A stretch of 64,000 bases of DNA from Leptodontidium sp. MPI-SDFR-AT-0119 (taxonomy: Eukaryota; Ascomycota; Leotiomycetes; Helotiales; Leptodontidiaceae), in contig JAHLEZ010000007.1 of assembly GCA_020726505.1 (NCBI GenBank), forward strand, positions 248,001 through 312,000, in the 5' to 3' direction. The position numbers and the translations under genes are program-made. Positions 32,964 through 44,665 of this stretch are shown here, in pieces. The notes under the pieces are model-generated. The model was not told where the DNA came from. It searched no databases and saw nothing but the letters and a program-made list of their open reading frames with translations. Every line of letters starts with the position of its first letter. Position 1 is the stretch's first letter.

Positions 32964-35119
32964 GGTGATTGCGGTGATGTGGGATTGACTGGGAAGAACT
33001 GAACAGGTTGATTGAGGTTGAACTGGATTGACGACGTTCGCTGAGTGTGGATTGACTCTTGAACAAATGGGGGAGTTGAAGTAGGGTAGCTAGGTGCCCT
33101 AGAAGTCTTGTTTGGAGATTGTTTGGGGGGGGTTGGGAGTTTGATGAACTGTGATCGGATCTTGTTGTGATGTAGTCGAGGAAAGGAAGGGAAGGGAAAG
33201 GGAGAGGGAAGCTGCCGCGTGCGAAATATATCATTCCTTCGCAGCCGCACCCTTTTTTTGTTTAGCGAAATGGGCGATGCTGGATTGGGGATAGTGGCAA
33301 CGGGTGAAGGCAGGCATGATGGGGGCTCGGGGGCCACCTTCACCTTGTGGGCCAGGAGAGGTGAATTCGATTGGCAGGAGCGGACATTGCTGGGAGGAGG
33401 AATCGAGATGTGATAGGCAGGGAGAAGATAGGAGCATTGAAATGGATGGGGCAGATGGGGCTCATTCAGGCAATAATGAAGCTATTTTCATTCACTAAAT
33501 ATATCTTCACTTGATGTTCGTTGATCTGTCCTTCAAACTAGTGCTGACTAATTATCTAGGTACGTAAATGCTGTAGAGTTGAAAATAAATGAATAATAAA
33601 TTATGCTGTTGTTGCCTACCTACCTAGTTCACTCGAGGAAACAATATTCATACCATCCATGGTACAATCATGTGAACTTCTGTTTCTCCAAGGTAGGCAT
33701 GTTTACTGGCCTGCCTGCACGCCCAGCTTCAAGTGCAAGTCCATCTCGCCCCCCGACCGGCACCTGTCAGTCAGAGTCAGAGCCATCAACGACTGCCCAC
33801 CCAGTCAATCTGCATCCCCCGTCCAGTGGAGCCATGAAAAGGAGGGCTAGCCTCCAACCAATATCTGGGACGCTAGGCCTGTCATTGGGTCTGACTGCAA
33901 ATCACATCGTCCAGAAGTCTGTTCTGCTGGGCCGTCTGGCTACCATTGGAGTCACTCACCGGACAAGGCTGCATCAACGGGTGCTTGCAGGTGTTTGCAG
34001 GTTTGTACTCGAAGCCTGGGAACGGATATCCGCACCTCCACTTTCATGTATTTGCTGTTAAGGCTCCAAGGAAAGAAGACCTCCATTACCTATCGTCACG
34101 AAAAGAAGAACACCATACCAGCCAAGTCCTCCATCCAGGTTCCACAACGGAAGCTTCGAGTCGAGTCCTGAGTCCAGACCCAGTCAGTCAGCCAGCCAGT
34201 CCCAAACTCAGCAATCCCCATCTTCCGGGCAAGGCTGCACTTTGGCCTCGTCGGAGATCCTTTGTGAGATTAAGGGGGCTATGATAACCATCACAGCTAT
34301 GCACCCCTTTTCGCATTCAAGATTCAACTTTCAAGCGCGGTACATACTGCAAACAGCAACAAACTCGACAGCGATTGTTCATGCTTCTGTTTCCATCACC
34401 GTCCATTGTATGCTCATCTCGGGGCGAGGCTGTAGCTTCCATCGCTTCTGGGATCAAGGTCCTGATAGCTTTGATGCCATCCTGTTGTTGCCCGTGCAAA
34501 CAGGATAGACCTTGAATTGTGAAATCAGCCGGGCGATATTTGTTATGGTGATTCCCCGACGAGGCTACCTTCTCTTTGCCCTGTTTGCCTTGAATTAGGG
34601 ATTGTACTCATGATTTTTCAAGTTCGATCAAGTCTAGGGAGTGGTTACTGTCTCCGCTCCATCAACCTCACTCGTGCGCGACCCCTCGCGACGAGGTGCC
34701 TTGATCGTATGCAAATAGATGTATAAACAGCAAACGTCTAGATCTCCCATTGTAAAATGGTGTTTTACAGATTAAACAAACACCTACGCCTTGTGGCCTT
34801 GCAATCATAAAGGGATTTCGTGGTAAATTTGGTACAGTCCCGTGACCTTGCTTGAGAGAGCAACAACCTCCACTTGGGCCTCGAAAAGATAATAGCAATT
34901 CAAATAATGTAAGAATTAGAGGCTAGAGAACTTGGGAAATAGTTTATCTTGCATAATAATTCCATCAAAAGTGTCGGAGTTCGTACACTTTCTTCCACGC
35001 CATCCACCTAGGTAGGCAATCCGATCCCGGCCTTCTCGCTTGCCAATTACCAAAACTTTCATGACAATCGCCACCAACAAAACTTCACCATCCATCCACC
35101 GATCCTGTAAAGTCCAACA
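32964..35119. other. Divergent intergenic region
   Basis: 2.2 kb between the RRM gene (minus) and TAH18 (plus). It has a GGAAGGGAAGGG-type purine tract at 33180-33212 near the RRM promoter and short CAGTCAGCC repeats near 34182-34202. Open frames at 33603-34061 and 33946-34284 lack any recognised motif. No RNA gene is recognised. Confidence 0.5.
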
Positions 35120-37473
35120 ATGAGCCAAACAATCAACGGCCAACCTCACGATAGATATGCACTCATCCTCTATGGATCCGAGACAGGGAATAGCCAGGAT
35201 GTGGCCGAGCGCCTGGGTCAGATCACAGAGAGGCTGCGCTTCAAGACCATCGTAACCGAGATGGATGATTTCGCTGAGGTAGTGGAGAAGAAGATGAAGT
35301 CCGGGGAAGTGGTGAGACATTTATCTTATCCGTAGAATATCCATAAATCATACCACCGGGATGCTTATCATTATCGAAATTATAGAAGAAAATCCCGGTC
35401 CTGAAAGTCAACGTCTTGCGGAGAGCGACATTACTGGTCCTCGTGACTTCTACCACAGGACAAGGCGAGTTCCCAAAGAATTCGAGGAGGCTATGGACGA
35501 GTCTTCTGAAGAAGAACCTTTCATCTACGGCTCTGCAGGGCCTGAATTTCACGACTTTTGGATTAGGGGATAGCTCGTATGCAAAGTATGGCTGCGCCAT
35601 TGATATTGTTAACGTCATGTGACTGACTACTTCAGGTTCAATCGAGCAGCTCGATTGCTTCATGTACGACTCCAAGGTTTGGGTGCGAAGGAAGTGTTTC
35701 CTCGAGGTGAGGCTGATGATCAGCATCAAGACGGGTGAGTCAATCTCGCAAACAATGACATGCGATGACGGTCGATGAGTTTGCTTTGCACTTTCTGTGG
35801 AGCCTCATCGATTGCTCTTCAAATTCTGGAACTACATCACCTCGACCCTCTCCTCATCGCATGATACTCTCACTGACTTACTCAGATTCGACGGAGCATA
35901 CCTTTCATGGGCTGCCGAATTCAAATCTCACATCCAATCTGCATATCCATTACCGGAAGGAGTAGACCCAATCCCCCCAGACGTGCTCCTTCCCTTTAAG
36001 TGGACGCATCAAATCGCAGAACCAGAGATTTCCAACCCAGAACAAACATCCGAAACAAACCTCGACACCCAAGATCCCACACTACGCCCACCAACTCCAG
36101 ACATCGACGACGATATGAAGCATTACCCTCCCGAAGACCGAACACCTAATGTTCCATGTCCTCAGCTCAAGGAGAAATTCTCAGCTAAAGACCTCATCCC
36201 TGATCCAGTCCTGACAGATACTCTTCTCCCGCCCATCCCCAATGGCTTGCTCGCATACGTTCATACGAACGACCGCATCACGCCAAAATCCCACTGGCAA
36301 GATGTTCGAGAGATCACGTTTTGCATTCCTGGCGAAATCGAGTACTACCCAGGTGACACCATGACCGTCTACCCGCAAAACTTTCCCGAAGACGTTCAGG
36401 CTTTGATTAATCTCATGGACTGGAACCACGTTGCAGACGTTCCACTCAAATTCCAAATTGGAGGCTCCGCTACTTTCTTTGACGAATTTCTCGTCCCACC
36501 TGCTCCCAAGGATTGCTGGACACTGCCGAAATGCACCTTGAGGAACCTCCTCACAGTCAACTTGGATATCACAGCTATCCCTCAACGAGGTGTCCTCGAT
36601 ATCCTATCCCATTTCACCGATGATCCAACGCACAAGGAACGTCTACTCGAATTCTCCAATCCAGCATACACCGACGAATTCTTTGACTATGCTACACGTC
36701 CGCGACGAGGCATCCTTGAAGTTCTCCAAGATTTCCGATCCGTCAAGCTACCCTACAATATTGTCACCTCTGTCTTTCCAGTCATTCGAGGGAGACAGTA
36801 CAGCATATCCAGTGGCGGTATCCTTAAACTCTGGAAGATGAAATACACCAAAGTTCAACTCCTCGTTGCAGTTGTCAACTACAGAACTGTCCTCTCTAAA
36901 GTTCGTCGCGGACTTTGCACTCGATTCCTCGCCGCTCTCCCACCTAACGCGCCTCTCATGGTCAAAATTGAGAGTCAATCAAAATTCTACCAAGACGTCG
37001 ACACCCAGCCGGAACTACCTCTCATCCTCGTCGCACCCGGAACAGGTCTTGCTCCTTGTCGGTCTCTCATCTGGGAGCGTCGCGAGCTTGCCTTCAAAGG
37101 CGTCAAGTTCGGACGTTCCTACCTCTTCTTCGGCGGCCGCAACGAATCAGCAGATTACTTCTACGGCGAGGATTGGAAGAACGAGAATCTCAAGGTCACC
37201 GTCTTCCCGGCATTCTCGCGCGATGATCCAACGGGGAGGAAGGTGTATGTCCAGGACAAGATCCGAGAGGAAGGACAGCTGATCTCTAGACTACTCAAAG
37301 CTGGTGCTTTCCTCTTTGTCTGTGGTAGTTCGGGGAGTATGCCAAAGGCTGTCAGACATGCTTTTGTGGATGTTATTGAGGAGAGGTATGGAAATATTCA
37401 GAGTAGGGAGGAGGCGGATCATGTTTTTGCAGATATTGAAGCTGCTGGTAGATATAGACAGGAGACTTGGTAG
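35120..37473 (+). CDS. TAH18: NADPH-dependent diflavin oxidoreductase
   Basis: Four exons: 35120-35311, 35386-35585, 35636-35734, 35886-37473, giving 692 residues. Tah18 passes electrons from NADPH through FAD and FMN to Dre2 in early cytosolic iron-sulfur protein assembly. The flavodoxin domain starts with LILYGSETGNSQDVAERLG and continues LVTSTTGQGEFPKN and FGLGDSSYAKF. After a linker the FAD part shows RQYSIS, and the NADPH part shows LVAPGTGLAPCRSLIWER, YLFFGGRNESADYFYGEDW, FVCGSSGSMPKAVRHAF and the usual aromatic ending RYRQETW. Intron 3 (151 bp) is long; its 3' end was placed at CTTACTCAG (35885) because it gives DGFDGAYLSW, the conserved junction, although the sequence just before it stays open. 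Each phase matches. The ending and the motif set support the name strongly. Confidence 0.92.
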
Positions 37474-38273
37474 ATGAATGGCTTTGGCTGGTGTGGTCGG
37501 CGCTCGTATGGAATTGATGGGACGGCGGGAGGATGGTGGCATTGGGATGATTGATGATCAAGCTGGGATAGACTAAGCTGGGAAAGAGTATGGGGGGTAT
37601 TTCTCTAAAGAATCGCAACGAACCCCCCAGTGTGTTGTATTAAAGAAGAATTGAGATTATTTCCAAAACAAAATCGTGATTCGAGGATTGATTCGAACCA
37701 AGAACCTAAAATCAAGAATGCAGGAATCGGCAAGTCAATATCCGACGAGCGGAAAGGAAGCCTCTTCTTTAACAATGGCTATTTTCCTATCAAGAGCCAC
37801 AGGATCATCTCCGGCTACAGCCTCATCCACTGCAGTTCATCCGTTTAATCGTTCGTTCGTTCCATTTCTAGGTCCCCACTCACCACAATGCACTACCAAG
37901 GAAAGCTGAGCCGTCACAGAAAGATCTGCAGTACAATACAGGACGGTGCGGTAATCTAGAAGCCGTCGAAGCCAGCCCTCAAACCATTCTATTCTAGAAA
38001 ATTCCCGCGTTTGGAACACCTCCCCTCCCCTCCGTCCTGTTCTGAAACTCGCCTCGCCTCCGTCTGAAGTTGGCAGGTGTCAGAACAACTAATTAGGAGG
38101 TATCCCGCCGTCTTAGGATTGGTTGGGATAGGTTAGGTCAGGTCAGGTTGGGTGCTATCCTTGACCTTAAACTAAATATCTCATGCACGACTCAGGAGGC
38201 GGCGGGTGGCGCAACAACCATCAATACCTTGGCATGCTGTACGTACCATACCAGAACTTGATGTGCATAAGCC

Positions 38274-38413
38274 CCGAGCCGTGAATTAATAGTGAAGTAA
38301 TTTAAAGTACGAATGGACGGAGTATCTACCTAAAGGACCTTAGATAAATACTGTACTCGTCGTGCTCCGAGCCGTGAATAAGACGGAGTATACCTAAAAG
38401 GACTTTAAATAAT
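38274..38413. repeat. Two imperfect direct repeats
   Basis: Unit A (38274-38350) and unit B (38367-38413) share CCGAGCCGTGAAT, GACGGAGTAT, ACCTAAA, and AGGACxTTA(G/A)ATAATA-like ends in the same order. Unit B lacks about 28 internal bases of A. Origin is unknown; a decayed small mobile element is possible. Confidence 0.55.
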
Positions 38414-38417
38414 AACT

Positions 38418-38453
38418 AACGGCTTGGGCTGAACTAAGCGAAGCCCAGCCGTT
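38418..38453. repeat. Short inverted repeat
   Basis: AACGGCTTGGGCT (38418-38430) and AGCCCAGCCGTT (38442-38453) are inverted copies apart from one extra T, with an 11-base loop. It directly follows the direct repeats and may belong to the same element. Confidence 0.55.
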
Positions 38454-39241
38454 TCAAACCGTTGGAGAAATTTTTTTTCTCTTCATATTTTTAGTCTTTC
38501 TTGGTCTTGTCTTGTCTGTATCTGCTAGGTTGGTTTTGATCGCATGATGGGCAGGCGTCGAGATCCGAGGCGGTGGATTCCGAAATGCTGTACTGGACGA
38601 TCGTTCTCCACATTTCTGTTAGACACAAGGATACAGCATGGCATTGTTTCCCTTTTTTTAATTTTAATTTTCCTTTCCTATTTACCGAGGAAGTAATCCC
38701 TTTACCCCTCCCCTCTGTACAGGTACTTAATGCTAGCCCTGCAAGAGAAAGCCATGCTTTAGACAAGCCAACGAACGCACCAGGAACACGAAGTCTCACT
38801 ACGCCCGGCAGCGCTGTCCTTCCCTTCTAGGAACATATCAAGCCCAAAGGTACCAAACCCGGACCAGCTAGCAACCTCGGTAGTCCCGTTTGAGCATGTC
38901 AAGGGCAACGCTGACATGATTTCGGATCATCTACTTCCACCTACTGTACTGCATGTGCTAGTTAGGATCCACAATGTGATCCTTGCTCGCACATCCCCCA
39001 CTCCATCCCGTCCCATAATCTAATGGTCAGTCAGAGAGTACATATGCATGTCATCTCCCTCCCCTCCCCCCACACGTCCGTCCGTCCGTCTGTTTTGTCT
39101 GAAGTTAAAAATTTGCGATATCTTTAACCCCTCCTTGTGCTTGCGTCCCTGTATTTGTATATTCGGCGCTCAGGTGGCGTGATTGTACCATACTGTATTG
39201 TCTTGTCTTGTATTTGTATTATAGACTGCAGTTGGGTCAAG

Positions 39242-40592
39242 ATGGGATATATCGATCGTGGGAATGGACCGAGTCTGGTGGCGTGTACGGTTGTCCCGTT
39301 TGTTCTTACATGGGCTTTCTCTTCTGTGAGGATATATGTGCGTCGGTTCGTTTTGAAGATTTGGAAGGTTGAGGATTGGTTGTTTCTCGTTAGCCAGGTT
39401 AGTTTTTCACGTCTCAAGGGAATAACCATACCTCTGGATGGCTTCGGACTGATCAATTTTTAGATATGTTTCTCTGTTCTAGCGTTATGTGCTTTCATGG
39501 CTACGATTTATGGGAATGGCCAGCATCTGAAAACAGTTGCGGCCGAGGACGTACCTATTGTCATGAAGGTATACACCCCTCTCTCTTTTATACCTGCCTT
39601 GAACGATGTTGACAACGAGAAATAGTACTGGTACTCCTCTGAACTAATCTACATCGTCACCTCCCTCCTCATCCGTCTCTCAATCGGCTTCTTCCTCCTC
39701 CGAATCTGCAACCTTCGAGGACACATCTGGGCGATACGAATCACCATGGGCAGCATGATCTTAGCCTCGATAATGTATTTCGGCTTCATGGTCTTCCAAT
39801 GCAAACCCATCCCATATTTCTGGCTACGCTTCACAGACGGCCAAGGATCCTGCTTCCCAGTGAAACTCGTCACCGATCTCACGATCGTCTTCTCCGTCTT
39901 CAGCGCCGCTTCAGATCTCGTATTCGGCATCCTACCTATCTTCGTGATCTGGAATCTGAATATGAATCGGAAGACGAAGGTCATCGTCGGAGGATTGCTG
40001 ACGCTAGGAATTCTGTGAGTAGTACATCCTCGTAACAGCAGCTCAGCTAACACCATCTAGCGCCGGCCTCTCAGTAATCATCCGCATAATATACGTCGAC
40101 AGCCTCAGGGATCCGGCAGAGGATTTTACATTCCTCACTTTCAAAGTCGCGATATGGTCCATCATCGAGCCCGCCGTCGGGATAATATGCATGGCCATCA
40201 CGACATACAGGCCCCTCTTCAAATCACTAGGCGATAAAATCTCTCAAGCGTCACGAACACATACCACGACACAAGCACGAGACGGAACAGTATCCGGCAA
40301 GACAAAAACACCGTCCGCATCTCGGATACTACCGTCGCATTCGAGGAGTAGGAGTAGAGCTGGGTATACGCGGACGGGTAGTTTGGAGGATGCCCATGCG
40401 TTTGAGGATGTGATGGAGTTGGATGGGATGAGGAGACAGCCGAGCGTGAGTGGTGGGAGGAGGAAAAGGGATGGAAGTATTGATGATAGGTGGGATGATG
40501 AGTTTGTTGCGAAGGATGGGATTATGATGAGTACGACTGTGGAGATACGACGGTCGCCGAAAGGGGATGATGGGAATCATGGTATTGTATGA
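39242..40592 (+). CDS. Fungal rhodopsin-type 7TM membrane protein (PTH11-like)
   Basis: Four exons: 39242-39397, 39464-39568, 39626-40014, 40061-40592, giving 393 residues with consistent phases. Seven hydrophobic helices are seen, from VACTVVPFVLTWAFSSVRIYV to VAIWSIIEPAVGIICMAITTY. The EDWLFL motif after helix 1, the YxSELIY start of the third helix and the W-S-IIEP-xVGI block in the last helix are hallmarks of the fungal rhodopsin-like domain shared with PTH11-type receptors. There is no N-terminal CFEM domain and no retinal-lysine signature, so it is not a light-driven pump. The 120-residue cytosolic tail is Ser/Arg-rich (SHSRSRSRAGYTRTGS) and may be phosphorylated. Receptors of this family sense surface or host cues in some pathogens; ligand unknown here. 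A GAT microsatellite overlaps the 3' flank (40587-40607). Confidence 0.85.
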
Positions 40593-42023
40593 TGATGATG
40601 ATGATGAAATGGATGTGGGCGTGGCGGTGTTTCTTTTGTCGGGATGGTTTGCGTATACCCCGAATGATAATCGTTTACCTGAATTTGGTTTGTTCGCTCC
40701 TAGTGCTACACATTTTCTGCTTTCAACGCTCCTTGTGTCAGTTATCAGCGCGCTGCCCATAATTTTTTGGTGGTTCATTGCCTTCTGTCCCCCGGTCACC
40801 GAAGTCCATCATTCCTTTAAAGGTCTGCTCAACCCTGCACTGCTGTGGGACCCCAAAGACCAGTAGAAAGGAAGTCAAGTGCAAGACGGGGTTCTCAGCT
40901 CACAGCTATCGTTTTGAAGATAAAACTTTTGGCTGGCGACGTGGCTTTTACAATCAACGTATTGCGCCCCCTTTGACTCGACGCTTCTACCTCTTCTCCA
41001 GCGAACAGAAGTGGGATAGCTCGTCTCTCAACCTTCATTTCAGACGTCTTGTGAATTTAATTTCCAGAGGTATCTGTATTTTGTGCCTTGATTTTAGAGA
41101 ACTTCGAGTTTTCGGAGATGAAAATTCAGTGCCTCGCGTCACCCAGTATGCTTCGCACACGTCGAAACTCTTCGATGGCGGGATCTTCGACCCTATGTCA
41201 ATTTCAGGAGACAGACCTCCTTCAAGGAACCGAGTATTAGTCTCGTGGCGAAGATATGGCGGTTGAGTGTTGACGTTGGAAGGGTGTTCAACTTTTTGGG
41301 AGAACGTCTTACGAGAGAGGGGTGAACTGAGCAAAGGGATGTTGCAAATACTGTAGAACGGTTATCACTTCGCTGAACGCTCAAGAAAAACCACAAGACT
41401 CAACAATATTTATCTACACGAAGAATATGGAATGTGATTTGGCCATGTTCCGCATGCCCGGCCATTTCTTCACATCTCCTTGCCTATTTTGCCGAGATAT
41501 TCTAAGCGAAAGATGGAAATCGTTACAGAGTTCGATCCAAATAATGTTAAGCGCGATCTCCTTTCGAATCTTTGTAGGTCATGGACAGTAGAGGATATCA
41601 ACAAAGTGCGTTCTGCTGAGCCTCTGGTTGGACAGAGCATGTGTGATCATATTGCAAGCTAGACCTAATTGAGACTTTGCATATACCAACTTACCCGCAC
41701 GGCCTAATTCCACTTCTCTCACCGAGTATCATTCTCCAGCCTCGATTACTGTTTCGTCAACATTCGACATCATCTTAATAATTTCTCCAGCTACGTAATC
41801 TTAGTTTGCCTACAAAGAACGGAAATCCAAGAAGACATCATGCGTTCCGTGACTGTCCTTTGATTCTTATGTCCTGGCCTTGGAGCCTAACATGTGGTAG
41901 GCACATCCTTGGGCCCCGAGGAAGAAAAAGAAGAAGGCGCTGGCATTGATCAGAACCATTCACATGACTGTGTGAAATCCTCCATTTGGGAATTGACCTT
42001 TATTACCCTGTCTTCGCGAAACG
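40593..42023. other. Intergenic region before the HET pseudogene
   Basis: 1.4 kb. Open frames (40778-41266; minus 41334-41035) show no known motif. The part after 41400 could include the promoter or a lost N-terminus of the HET pseudogene, but nothing can be proved. Confidence 0.45.
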
Positions 42024-44225
42024 ATGGACCCAGTCACCCGACATGGAAGAATGGTTGCAAGGCTTAGCGCAAGGCTGTCACCTACCCTACGGGACCCTCT
42101 TGTGTATCCCGAGATCGACCCAAAGACAGAGATACGCATCTTTGAGTTTTCTGAGACACATGTGGTCAGCGATAGGGGTCTAGACCGTGCAACGCTTTCA
42201 GGGAAATTTATCGTGGCCAAATTGGCTGACAACCCTCAAACGAAGCCCTTTCGTATGCATGGGGTGACCCAGTCTTCAGCCACAAAATTGAATTTCCTGG
42301 CGGCTATCTGAGTATAACTGAACATCTATACACCGCGTTGATGAAACTTAGAGACGAATATCGACCCAGGCGCCTCTGAGTAGATGCGATTTGTATTGAT
42401 CAGACGAGCGATCTGGAGAAAGGACATCAAGTGGCTCTCATGGCTGACATCTAGCGGGGTACCGAGAGGGTGCTTGCTTGACTTGGCTCTGAGGCGCCTG
42501 GCCCTGACCATTTTGGAGTCTCATCCGCCATTGCATTCCTGGAAGCACTTTCTGCTGCATCGTGGGCGTTCGGGACCGAATTCGTTGTTCCAAAGAAGTC
42601 AAAAGCGCAGGATACTATAGGAAAGCTGTCTCCCTCGGCAGTGCGGGAGATTCTTAAGTTAAACCATGTCTATTCCTCTGATAGAGACTCGATCACGGCC
42701 TTTTTCGAGAGCAGTTGGTTTAGGCGTTTGTGGATAGTGCAGGAAAGCGTCCTCCCGAGCAATTTGACTTTCCTTGTGGGAGTACAAGAGCTGGGGTTTG
42801 AAGATTTCAGTAGAGCTATGTCGGTCCTGATGCTACTGAACAAACATCCAAATCCGCCTTACTTGTTCATTCGAGGGTCCCCAGATCTTGAAATAGCGTG
42901 GGATTTAGTGTGTCTCCGAGCTGCGAACCAGGAGAGAGAGGAAGGTGAAGATAATTACGACGATAGATTGACTTTTCTCGATTTAGTTGTCAGCAACATT
43001 GGAAGACTTTGCAAAGAGCCTAAAGATCGAATCAATGTTTTACTTGGATTGCAGAGTCTTTGCAAAGAAAACCAGTTTCAAATAACTGCGGATTACAGTC
43101 TCTCGAATGGCGATGCCTTCAGGTTGTTCGCAACACAACACTTGATGGCTCAGGATCTCAGATGCTTGCATTATGCTGGAATCACAGAACACTACGGGGA
43201 ACATGAAAGAATCCCAAGTTGGGTCCCGGATGTACATAGAAATCTCCATCTGTCGTTCCCAAGTCTCGGGATATTGAGTCCTAAGATATACCCGAACCCT
43301 TCGAGCTATCTCCCGAACCTCGAACCTCGATTTGATGAAACCCTTGATATTAGAGACTTGCAAAAGGAAAAGAGCGCTAACTTTCTTGAAGTGGGTAGGC
43401 AACGCTCGTCGGCTTAAAGGTCGCATTGGCCAACACGAGCCAAGTCAATTTGCTTCATGCACCCAGATGAAACCATACGTTGATCTCATTCCAGGTCAAC
43501 TGAACATCATCGGCATCAGGGGAGTCATTCTTGACAACTTCAAGATAGATGTCTTGTTGCAAGGTGCCAACCAGTCAAAGGCACATGAAGGAATTGGAGC
43601 ACGGTTGCATGAAAGTTTCCTCCGGGGTCACGATGCTGTTCGAACGATCTCTGGATGGGAAGATTTATGCAGGACATCCTACCCAGAAAGCCGAAATTAC
43701 CACACTGGAGAAGATATTGACGCCATTCTGGCTCGTACATTGGTCCTCGACAATAGAATCCCGCGGCCAAAATACATTTCAAATACCTCCAATGACGAGG
43801 ATTGGATAGTGCAGAGCTGGAGAAAGTACAAGTGTTCCAATATACATGGCTTGAATTGTCAGATTCCAAACTGTCTGGCAATTCCGAAGTGCCCTAGTCA
43901 GTATCCGTTCATCGCTGAGGCTAAGGTAGTCGGTTCTCATCGAACACTCTTCACGACCGAAACTGGCTACATCGGTCTCGGACCCGTGCTGGTGCAGAGT
44001 GGAGATGTAGTTGTGATTTTCGACGGTGCCGAGACGCCGTTTGTTCTTCGGAAAGTTGAAGATGACACGGGTGATTCTGTAATTTCTAATCTTTCACTGG
44101 AAGGAGGAAATGCAGCTATTGAGCAGTGGCAGCTAGTTGAAGATTGTTACGTTCATGGTTTTATGGATAACGAAATCTTGAAATCGGATTTTGAGGGTAA
44201 GAATAGGATGTTCTGGCTTGTGTGA
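42024..44225 (+). pseudogene. HET-domain pseudogene
   Basis: The locus starts MDPVTRHGRM and reads EIRIFEFSETHVVSDRG, typical of the stretch before a HET domain. Near 42232 the frame shifts by one base, then reads EALSYAWGDPV, LYTALMKLRDEY, VDAICIDQTSDLEKGHQ and SSWFRRLWIVQES, all HET motifs. Three stops interrupt the core in the same frame: TGA at 42377, TAG at 42452 and TGA at 42479. They sit where intact HET proteins have Trp, Tyr and Trp (before VDAICI; in the MxxIYxxxxxVxAWLG block). Further on, the frame is open for 930 bp to 43417; a plausible 76-bp GT-AG intron (43391-43466) joins it to the C-terminal exon, which holds TGYIGLGPVLVQSGDVVVIF and ends at 44225. No functional product is possible without the core. 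Everything else, including the splice site, is well kept, suggesting recent loss. Confidence 0.85.
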
Positions 44226-44665
44226 TCATTATTTGAAAACTGAAATTTTTAGCAAAGGCAGATCCGAGATTGAGGTTCAAATATGTGCAAGTTCGGGGAG
44301 CGGGGGAGCGGGGGAGCTGGGAATCTTTGCGAGTTTCGGTGCATCCGGTTCGGGTAACAAAACACACCATGTGCGATAGGAGCGTTTCCTAGGACCTAAA
44401 TCACATTATGTTATTGACTAGTTACTAGCTTACTGCATGATGATGCCCCTCCGCAGCCAGCTCTCCAAAAATACCCGATCAGAAACGATACCTTCCCCGA
44501 GTCTTTTCGCAAAATGGTACTCTCTTTGCTTCCATAGCACTACGATAAGTACGTTCATACTCCGAGGTTCTTCGAAAGTTCCTTTCTTATCCCAATTCTC
44601 GGAAATACCAATACAACAACAGGATTCAAACTTCCTGGATGAGGGGTTATCAAGGTTGCACCTCC
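44226..44665. other. Convergent spacer between two HET loci
   Basis: 440 bases between 3' ends of facing HET genes. A GGGGAGC direct repeat lies at about 44296-44318. Nothing else is recognised. Confidence 0.5.

Larger units (their letters stand above)
37474..39241. other. Intergenic region with direct repeats and a hairpin
   Basis: 1.8 kb between two plus-strand genes. It contains a pair of related direct repeats (38274-38350, 38367-38413), a hairpin (38418-38453), GGTTAGGTCAGGTCAGG-type runs near 38130-38150, T and C tracts near 38650 and 39060, and the presumed promoter of the rhodopsin-type gene. No gene is called. Confidence 0.5.

Noticed and set aside
33603..34284. Open frames in the RRM-TAH18 intergenic region
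   Set aside because: Low-complexity Ser/Pro content without any family feature; chance frames.
35797..35885. ATG at 35797 as a separate reductase gene start
   Set aside because: The flavodoxin exons upstream join in frame to the exon at 35886, giving a complete TAH18.
37690..37720. tRNA-like T-loop (GGTTCGAATC on the minus strand)
   Set aside because: The flanking bases do not form the five-pair T stem, and no A-box or acceptor stem is found at the right distance.
40778..41266. 162-codon open frame before the HET pseudogene
   Set aside because: No motif; opposite and other frames are equally open.
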